Assembly: GCF_905171765.1 (NCBI RefSeq)
Contig: NC_053394.1
Coordinates: 159,225,256 to 159,289,255, forward strand
DNA: 64,000 nt
From: Bufo bufo
Lineage: Eukaryota > Chordata > Amphibia > Anura > Bufonidae
Direction of reading: 5' to 3'
Each line of letters opens with the position of its first letter. Positions within the stretch are counted from its first letter, which is position 1. The translations under genes were made by a program, and so were the position numbers. The notes below the pieces were generated by a model, which was given only the letters and a program-made list of their open reading frames with translations, was not told the origin of the DNA and did not search any database. This document shows, piece by piece, positions 58,131 to 64,000 of this stretch.

Positions 58131-58236
58131 GGACTTCACTGTTATGAGGGATACTGTCGATATCTTTTAACGACACACACAAACATTAAGTGAAATAGAT
58201 GAAATATACCAGTGCGAAGCCGGTTCCTTCTGCTAG

Positions 58237-58799
58237 TATCGCTATAATATACACTGTAGAGCTAGTAATACTGGGTAGCTAGGGTAACCCAACAAAAAAC
58301 TGAAGACATCAACACAGGTGCATTCTTACTGCATCTCACTACATCTGTTTGCCATCTACAGAGCAACATGTGCTTTTGGCTGAGACTTTATTTAATGCAC
58401 ACCCTGTTTATTTTTGTCTGGGGATATACCTGGACAATTACCTTCTGTTATCATATACTGTATAAGCCACAGTGTTTTTGGAGCCCTTTTCCATTACTGA
58501 CAAAACCAAAAATTGCATAGCATGTTCTAACAGTCATTTGTCAAATGGTGGGTAGAAATGGCAAGCAGAGACTTGACTGGATGTTATACTGATCTTGCCT
58601 GTAAATAGTAGGGCCTATTAGACTGTATGATGATCGCCTTGTATAATCGAGCAGCCAATCAGCCGATGAACGAACAAACGCTTGTTCATTAGCTGATAGG
58701 CATCTTTCATAGGGATAAAAGATGCCTATTATTGCCAGCACAACTACCTGTGTAATCAGCAGTGTGCTGCCGATAATGAATAGAATAATAGCAATGGAA
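58237..58799. other. Unassigned sequence before the Ngaro-like element
   Basis: Contains a weak hairpin (GATGCCTATTATTGCC and AGCTGATAGGCATC around 58690-58735). No gene is supported. Confidence 0.4.
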
Positions 58800-58994
58800 C
58801 GAGGCGCAGACATAGTGGAGTGCGTCTTGACTTAGGGGGAAGACCGCAGGCTAGGAAAGGGTTACTGGGTGGAAGTGTGTTGAGGGTTGGGTTCAGGTGA
58901 ATGGGGTGGAGTAGCAAGTTCGCGGGCAGTATATAGGTTGGGGGTGGAGTTTGTGAGTCAGTTGCCAGTGTAAGTTGGAGTGTTTAGGGCCAGG

Positions 58995-61001
58995 ATGTCG
59001 TCGCTGGAGGAGCTATTGGAAGCGGTCCGGGCTGCAGTGCAGGTGCATGGAGCTGAGCGCTTGCAGCAGACCATACAGGCTGCGCTGATCCCCCCTACTA
59101 CGGCGGCCTTACCGGCGCGCCCACACAGGACCAGGAGGTCGGGTCCCCCAGAGCGCCTGAGTCCGGAGCCTACGCCGCGGGTACGTCGTCGCCTCAGAGG
59201 CCCCCTTATGTCCCCTCCGCTGCAGTCTGTGGAGCCTGTGCCCTGTCCGGCGCCCAGACGCAGCGGGAGGAGTGTATCGGCGCGGAGCAGGTCAGCGGGA
59301 GAAGGGCGGGATGGTCCCGGCCCAGTCTCCCAGGCGGCGAGAGGAAGGGAGCGCAGACAGGCGGGTGTCTCCTCACAGGTGCGGCGTGGTGAGGAGCGAA
59401 CCCAGGCGGCCTTACCGTTGGAGAGGAGGAGCAGCGCGGTCGGGCGGTCCGGTAATCGGGGCCTTGCATCGGTCAGAGAAGAGAGGTCTTCTGCGCCGCG
59501 GCCGGCGACTTCCGGTCGGCGGCAGGCCAGCGCTGGAAACAGGGAGCAGGGAGAGGCTGAGATGGACGAGCGTGCGTCGCGCCCCCTGGCGGTGGGGCGG
59601 CGATATTGCGGCATCGCAGGGAATGTGGCTGGGGCTCAGTCTCCTGGCATCGTGTCGCTTGACGCGGCTCACAGCCCTCCTGCTGTGGGGCCTGTAATTA
59701 TGATGGGTGGCAGAAGAGACATTGTGCGGCCTTGTGATGAGGCCAGTGCGGCAGTCAATCTAGCGGGAGACGGTCAACTGCAGCTGCAGGGTGACGGGGA
59801 GCTGTCACCACTAGAAGATGGAGAAGTCGGCTCAAATGAAGAATTGGCGGCAGGCGCTGTGGACTTTCCTCTGGAGGACGACGCCGTGCCGGGCAGGATG
59901 GACGCACTACTGAGGACACCTGGGAGGAGTTCTGCGGCTGCCGGAGAAGCTATCCGGGGACGGCCAGGTGAGAGATCGACGGGTCAGAATATTGTTGGGG
60001 GAGGTGGGGTTGATGCTTCTCATAATGCGGGGGGTTCTGATGTTTTAGTGCGGGATGTGTTGTCAGGCATGATGTCATTGTTGTCACGGCTGGGTACGGG
60101 ATCTGCTGCGTCCCCGGTGCCAGTCTGGGCTCCGTCGCAGGCGGGGTTGTTGGAACAGGGGCCGGTGCGGGGTTTATTGGGGGCAGTAGAAGATCGTGCA
60201 GCGGCTAGTACCCAGGGATCTGGGGCGGTTGCGGGTATTAGGGGAGACATGGGTGATGGCGTTCGGCTGGCGGATGCCGCAAAAGGGGAGATTTATGTAT
60301 GTTTTGAGGGGCCGTTGGGGGCTCACTTGAAGCTGGAGGTGAAGGATAAGATATGGAGGGATGAATACGTGGAAATTTTTTCACTGCTTCCATTGGAGAA
60401 ATTTAATTTAGATAGGGGGAAGCCAGACGAGAGTAAGAAGGAGGAGGAGGAGAGGAGGCGGTATAGGCTTATTCCGCGTACCTTTCAAAACTGGCTGCAG
60501 GCCTTTGCAATTCTGGCTAGCGTGGTTGGGGAAAAGGCGCCGGAGCATTGCTCCGCACTCTTTTGCTATATGGATGCTATTGGTGAGGCGCATCGGACGT
60601 ATGGGGGTGTTGCGTGGCTTAGGTATGACGAGCAGTTCCGGCAGCGGAAGGCGGTCAGGCCTAGCATTCGTTGGGACCATAAAGACATTGGTCTGTGGAT
60701 GCGGTTGATGGCGGCACCTAGGATGGGCCCTCAGCCCTTTCGTGGAACGGCCGGGGGCACCTCGGCATCAGAGTCACATGGGGGTAATAGGAAGGGATGT
60801 TGCTGGCAATACAACGAAGGGCATTGCAGGTTCTTGTCGGATTGCCGGTACAAGCATGAATGCTCCGGTTGCGGCGGCTCCCATAGTTTGTCGCGATGTT
60901 TCAAGCGTGGCAAGGGTAAGGGACCCGAGGTTGTGCAGAAGAGGGGTGACGCCGGTGAGGGTGGAAGAGATGGTGCCCTATTTAAAGAAGTATCCAGATA
61001 A
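58995..61001 (+). CDS. Gag-like protein with CCCH zinc finger
   Basis: The ATG at 58995 (MSSLEELLEAVRAAVQVHG) opens a frame of 668 codons. The first half is Arg/Pro/Gly/Ser-rich and disordered. A likely folded core follows, with EIYVCFEGPLGAHLKLEVKD and RYRLIPRTFQNWLQAFAILA. Near the C-terminus, CWQYNEGHCRFLSDCRYKH fits a CX7CX5CX3H zinc finger, followed by a knuckle-like CSGCGGSHSLSRC. Such a C-terminal zinc region is usual in gag-like proteins of DIRS/Ngaro elements, where it likely binds the element RNA and packages it. The frame is intact. It overlaps the polymerase frame by about 260 bp at its 3' end. Confidence 0.85.
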   Translation: MSSLEELLEAVRAAVQVHGAERLQQTIQAALIPPTTAALPARPHRTRRSGPPERLSPEPTPRVRRRLRGPLMSPPLQSVEPVPCPAPRRSGRSVSARSRSAGEGRDGPGPVSQAARGRERRQAGVSSQVRRGEERTQAALPLERRSSAVGRSGNRGLASVREERSSAPRPATSGRRQASAGNREQGEAEMDERASRPLAVGRRYCGIAGNVAGAQSPGIVSLDAAHSPPAVGPVIMMGGRRDIVRPCDEASAAVNLAGDGQLQLQGDGELSPLEDGEVGSNEELAAGAVDFPLEDDAVPGRMDALLRTPGRSSAAAGEAIRGRPGERSTGQNIVGGGGVDASHNAGGSDVLVRDVLSGMMSLLSRLGTGSAASPVPVWAPSQAGLLEQGPVRGLLGAVEDRAAASTQGSGAVAGIRGDMGDGVRLADAAKGEIYVCFEGPLGAHLKLEVKDKIWRDEYVEIFSLLPLEKFNLDRGKPDESKKEEEERRRYRLIPRTFQNWLQAFAILASVVGEKAPEHCSALFCYMDAIGEAHRTYGGVAWLRYDEQFRQRKAVRPSIRWDHKDIGLWMRLMAAPRMGPQPFRGTAGGTSASESHGGNRKGCCWQYNEGHCRFLSDCRYKHECSGCGGSHSLSRCFKRGKGKGPEVVQKRGDAGEGGRDGALFKEVSR

Positions 61002-62544
61002 GGATGTGGCGCAGTTGTTGTTGGCTGGGTTTACGGAGGGTTTTGTTATTCCGTGTGGTTTGGTAGGGCCGAAACGGGCACTCCGGAATTTGTCATCGGC
61101 GCTGCGCCATCCGGCAGTTGTGAGGAGTAAGATTGATGGGGAGGTCACTGCCGGAAGGGTCGTGGGTCCTTTTTCCGCGTGCCCGTTGCCGGATTTGTGG
61201 GTTTCCCCTTTGGGCTTAGTCCCTAAGAAGGAGCCTAATAAGTTTCGGCTTATTCATCACTTGTCCTATCCGTTAGGGGGGTCAGTGAATGATGGTATAG
61301 CGGATGAGTTGTGTTCCGTTTCGTACACGTCTTTTGATGAGGCAGTACGGTGGGTCCGGCGTTTTGGGCAAGGCGCCCTGCTTGCGAAAACGGACATCGA
61401 GGCCGCTTTTCGTTTGCTGCCTATTCATCCCGATAGCGTGCATTTACTTGGTTTTCAGTGGGATGGCAGTTATTATGTTGATTGTTGTTTGCCGATGGGT
61501 TGTGCGATTTCGTGTTCATTGTTTGAATCGTTTAGTTCTTTTCTGGAATGGGTGGTAAAACAGGAGGCGGGATGGAGTTCGGTTTTGCACTACCTGGATG
61601 ATTTCTTGTTTTTGGGTCCGGCTGGGTCCAGAGTGTGTGCTGTTCTGTTGCATACCATGGAAAGGGTGGCTGCGCGCTTCGGTATTCCGCTGGCTGCGGA
61701 CAAGACGGAAGGCCCTTCCACGGTGATAAAGTTTTTGGGTATCGAGATTGATAGTGTGGCTATGGAATGTCGTTTGCCTGAGAACAAGGTGTCTGATTTG
61801 TTGGATGAGGTTGTGCTCTTGCGGAAGGTGAAGAAGGTTCAGCTTAAGCGGGTTCAATCGGTTTTGGGTAAATTGAACTTTGCGTGTCGCATATTGCCGA
61901 TGGGGCGGGTTTTTTGTCGTCGTTTGGCGCTTGCGACTGCGGGGGTTACTGCCCCGTTTTACTACTTGCGTTTGCCAGCAGCAGTGAAGGATGATTTGGC
62001 GGTATGGGAGACATTCCTGGCAGAGTACAATGGGCGGTCTATGTGGATGGAGGCAGTAATTAGTAATGTGGATTTGGAATTGTTCTCTGATGCATCAGGT
62101 TCGTGTGGATATGGTGTTTTTTGCAGGGGACAATGGAGTGCTGGGGCGTGGCCGGCTGAATGGAGGGAGGCGGGTTTTCTTACGAACTTGGCTTTGTTGG
62201 AGCTTTTTCCTATTGTTTTGGCTACTGAGTTGTGGGGGGACTGGCTCAGGAATCGGCGGGTTCGCTTTTACTGTGACAATATGGGTGTGGTGCAGGCGAT
62301 CAATAGCCAAACGGCGAACTCGCCTCCGGTGTTGAATTTACTGAGGCATCTTGTATTGCGGGGTTTGCAGTTGAATGCATGTTTTGTTGCGGTTCATGTT
62401 CCTGGAGTTGATAACTCACTCGCCGATTCCCTTTCTCGTTTTCAGTGGGATCGTTTCCGCAGTTTGGCGCCGGGTGCCGAGTTACAGGGGTTGCCTTGCC
62501 CCCAGTGGCTCTGGAGCGTGGCCTTGGGGTATCGGCAGGCTTGA
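60742..62544 (+). CDS. Reverse transcriptase and RNase H of the Ngaro-like element
   Basis: This 600-codon frame lies in another register and overlaps the gag end. The true start is unclear: the frame opens at a GTG, and ATGs occur within the overlap (HMGVIGRD) and near VEEMVPYLKKYP. Polymerase motifs are LVPKKEPNKFRLIHHLSYPL, the first aspartate in AKTDIEAAFRLLPIHP, and the catalytic YLDD at 61591-61602. The RNase H domain shows LFSDASGSCGYG, then LLELFPIVLATELWG, FYCDNMGVVQAINSQ and VPGVDNSLADSLSR, i.e. the acidic active-site residues with the closing D. The frame is free of stops, so this enzyme may be intact. It would copy the element RNA and remove the RNA strand. Confidence 0.9.
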   Translation: MERPGAPRHQSHMGVIGRDVAGNTTKGIAGSCRIAGTSMNAPVAAAPIVCRDVSSVARVRDPRLCRRGVTPVRVEEMVPYLKKYPDKDVAQLLLAGFTEGFVIPCGLVGPKRALRNLSSALRHPAVVRSKIDGEVTAGRVVGPFSACPLPDLWVSPLGLVPKKEPNKFRLIHHLSYPLGGSVNDGIADELCSVSYTSFDEAVRWVRRFGQGALLAKTDIEAAFRLLPIHPDSVHLLGFQWDGSYYVDCCLPMGCAISCSLFESFSSFLEWVVKQEAGWSSVLHYLDDFLFLGPAGSRVCAVLLHTMERVAARFGIPLAADKTEGPSTVIKFLGIEIDSVAMECRLPENKVSDLLDEVVLLRKVKKVQLKRVQSVLGKLNFACRILPMGRVFCRRLALATAGVTAPFYYLRLPAAVKDDLAVWETFLAEYNGRSMWMEAVISNVDLELFSDASGSCGYGVFCRGQWSAGAWPAEWREAGFLTNLALLELFPIVLATELWGDWLRNRRVRFYCDNMGVVQAINSQTANSPPVLNLLRHLVLRGLQLNACFVAVHVPGVDNSLADSLSRFQWDRFRSLAPGAELQGLPCPQWLWSVALGYRQA

Positions 62545-63417
62545 TTAGGCAGTCTCTTAGTGGAGGTACGTGGTCGGCCTATTCATCAGTGTGGGCGTTG
62601 TGGGAGGAGTTGATCGAGCAGGTAGGTGGTAGTAGTTCAGTAGAGGATTTTAAGACATTATTGGTTTTTTGGGTAGGTCAGTCTTACGCAGCGGGTTTGT
62701 CGTTTTCGGTGGCATCTAAGAGGGTGGCGGCTGTTGCCTTCTGGTTGCGCTTGCGTGGACTGGCTGACGTGTCTAAATGTTTTATGGTGCGGCAAGCTTT
62801 AAAGGGTTACCGTCGCTGTGCGTTGCGTAAGGATAGTCGTAGGCCGGTTTCGTTTAGTGTGTTGCAGATGCTATGGAGGGTGGCTGAGTCCGTTTGTGTG
62901 TCGGCGTATGAAGTGTGTTTGTTTAGGGCTGCCTTTGCGTTGGCCTTTTTTCGGGGCATTTCGTATATCGGAATTGGTGGCAGCGAGTCGCATGGGCGGT
63001 GGTGGTTTGTTGTGGGAGGATGTTTGGATTGTAGACGGTGCTTTGAGATGTATGCTCCGTAAGTCTAAGACTGATCAGGAGGGTAAGGGTGTGGTCTTGT
63101 GGCTTAGGCCGTTATTGGGGTCAGTTTTTTGTCCTGTGCATTGTGTGAAGGAGTTTTTGGAGTTGCGTCCTGGCGGTGCGGGTGCGTTGCTGGTTCATAG
63201 GGACGGTTCGCGGTTGTCGCGTTTCCAATTTGTGGCTGTCTTCAGGAAATGTTTGTCTGCCGCGGGTCTTCCGGCTAAGGATTTTGCATCTCACTCATTC
63301 AGGATTGGCGCTGCGACCGAGGCTTCCAGGTGGGGTTTGGGGGAGGAGGTTATAAAACGTATCGGGCGCTGGGAGTCCGATTGTTTTCGGTCATATGTTA
63401 GGCCTCATCTGTTATAG
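62545..63417 (+). pseudogene. Tyrosine recombinase of the Ngaro-like element, frameshifted
   Basis: The first frame (open from 62445, so overlapping the RNase H end) encodes the helical core-binding part: SLSGGTWSAYSSVWALWEEL and KRVAAVAFWLRLRGLADV. Near a run of six T at 62946-62951 the coding moves to another frame, which holds FRISELVAASRMGG with the first catalytic arginine, then HSFRIGAATEAS (the HxxR pair) and GRWESDCFRSYVRP with the nucleophilic tyrosine before the stop at 63417. All the key residues are visible, so one base indel in the T run is the only obvious defect. It could be a real mutation, an assembly error or a programmed shift. The enzyme integrates the circular DNA copy. 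Confidence 0.85.
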
Positions 63418-63482
63418 TGTTGCAATGTGGAGTTAGTCGGTGTCTGTTCTATATTGATTGGGAGTTTGCAGTGCTATTTTGA

Positions 63483-64000
63483 CTATGTTTGTTTTTTACA
63501 GGGGCGGCGCCTTGCTTGGCATGGATTTTCGGGCATTCGTATGTCTACTGGGGGGCCTTACGAGCGGATGTGCGGCGGAACGGTCGTCAGTTAGGTTTTC
63601 CGATGGAGGATTTGCTGGTCAGGTGGATTGGTTTGAGGGGGCTTCTTTGGGGGCGCGTTTTGCCCGAGATCCATACCAATGTACTGTTAGATCGCCTGCC
63701 TGATATCTTAGTTCTTCATGCGGGGGGTAATGATTTGGGGGTTCGGCGGTCCCGCGATGTGATACGGGATATCAAGTTAGACGTTTTGCGTTTGATGTCG
63801 GATTTTCCGGATTTGCTGGTGGTGTGGTCAGAGGTGGTTGCGAGGAGCAGTTGGCGGTTTGCCAGGTCGGTGGAGCGGCTCAATAAAGCGCGGGCCAAGT
63901 TGAACAAAGAGGTGGGTCGTTTTGTTCGCAGACAGGGTGGTCTGGTGGTCCGACATCAGGAATTGGAGGCTGCATCGCCTCAATTTTTGAGACCCGATGG
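63483..64000 (+). CDS. SGNH-hydrolase-like domain of the Ngaro-like element, 3' end cut
   Basis: The frame is open from 63483 to the window end without an ATG at the start. A pyrimidine-rich run ending TTGTTTTTTACAG at 63501 looks like a splice acceptor, so the coding may begin there after a small intron following the recombinase. The sequence reads AWIFGHSYVYWGALRADVRR, then DILVLHAGGNDLGV, VVWSEVVARSSWRF and FLRPDG. GHS takes the place of the usual GDS of block I, and GGND fits the block III GxND of SGNH/GDSL hydrolases. The terminal DG is where block V (DxxH) would follow, but the window ends. Such hydrolase-like frames are known in some Ngaro elements. Their function is unknown. Confidence 0.75.
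63487..63501 (+). promoter_or_regulatory. Putative splice acceptor in the Ngaro-like element
   Basis: GTTTGTTTTTTACAG directly precedes the SGNH-like coding (GGGCGGCGCC). A stop in the frame at 63480-63482, and the lack of an ATG, support entry by splicing. Confidence 0.5.

Larger units (their letters stand above)
56597..58236 (+). mobile_element. Helitron-like element, separate copy D
   Basis: It starts TCTATATATATAAAAAAAAG after an A and ends CCTTCTGCTAG before a T, matching the Helitron rules (5' TC, 3' CTAG, insertion between A and T). The middle and 3' part match copies A-C. The 5' 100 bp differ from the array copies. A MITE (56962-57177) and a 30-bp minisatellite (57180-58130) lie within. 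It is non-autonomous. Confidence 0.75.
58800..64000 (+). mobile_element. Ngaro-like tyrosine-recombinase retrotransposon, right end outside window
   Basis: It carries four coding parts in order: gag-like protein, reverse transcriptase/RNase H, tyrosine recombinase, and an SGNH-hydrolase-like domain. There is no methyltransferase, which separates it from classical DIRS1 and suggests the Ngaro group. GC content is higher than in surrounding DNA. A TATATAGG box lies at about 58930. The left boundary is estimated, and the split repeats expected at the right end cannot be seen. Confidence 0.85.

Noticed and set aside
58958..59614. - strand frame opposite the gag-like gene
   Set aside because: GC-rich shadow frame with no recognisable motif. 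The + strand frame has zinc-finger and core motifs.

Overview
This window is vertebrate nuclear DNA and looks like an amphibian, probably a frog or toad. The organism call is inference. It rests on the mix of mobile elements: a tyrosine-recombinase retrotransposon of Ngaro/DIRS type, Penelope-like elements (one with a hammerhead-ribozyme core), Tc1-like transposons, LINEs of CR1/Rex1 and L2 type, hAT elements, a solo LTR, Helitrons, and many palindromic MITEs flanked by TTA or TAA. There are no prokaryotic operons, rRNA genes or CRISPR arrays.

One host gene can be supported. Four + strand exons (17400-17829, 21294-22173, 50760-51226, 52558-55201) have good splice sites and matching phases at all three junctions. 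They encode about 1470 residues of a disordered, charged protein. It has proline-rich SH3-ligand-like motifs at its N-terminal side and a tandem 10-residue repeat in the last large exon. The start and end of the gene lie outside the window. The proline-rich and GPQPYG motifs recall tankyrase-1-binding protein 1, but this is tentative. The gene's introns hold most of the mobile elements, including a 28.6 kb intron from 22174 to 50759.

Layout. 1-10 kb: palindromic repeats, TWA-flanked MITEs and a small Penelope-type inverted-repeat element (868-1623). 10.3-11.3 kb: an internally deleted Tc1-like element. 11.3-15.7 kb: three Helitron-like copies joined exactly head to tail, each filled with a 30-bp minisatellite. 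16-21 kb: MITEs, exon A and a hAT element (19246-20693) holding a large palindrome. 21.3-22.2 kb: exon B. 23.8-26.5 kb: a Penelope-like element with inverted ends, a GIY-YIG remnant and a hammerhead core. 28-31.3 kb: a LINE fragment interrupted by a hAT element, then a Tc1-like transposase remnant and a second LINE fragment. 33.2-35.5 kb: a foldback element carrying a Penelope-type insertion and a hAT element, which itself carries a MITE. 37-39.8 kb: an L2 fragment and two foldback elements. 40.9-41.7 kb: a third LINE fragment. 44-47.6 kb: a degraded Penelope-like element on the - strand, split by a MITE. 48-49.1 kb: a TIR element with an internal tandem array. 50.8-55.2 kb: exons C and D. 55.4-56.0 kb: a solo LTR. 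56.6-58.2 kb: a fourth Helitron-like copy. 58.8-64.0 kb: a Ngaro-like retrotransposon with gag, RT/RNase H, tyrosine recombinase and the start of an SGNH-hydrolase-like domain, cut by the window end.

The most interesting structures are the head-to-tail Helitron array, a minisatellite core shared by three unrelated element types, the SGNH domain of the Ngaro-like element, the hammerhead core, and a hAT element containing an inverted copy of its own right flank.
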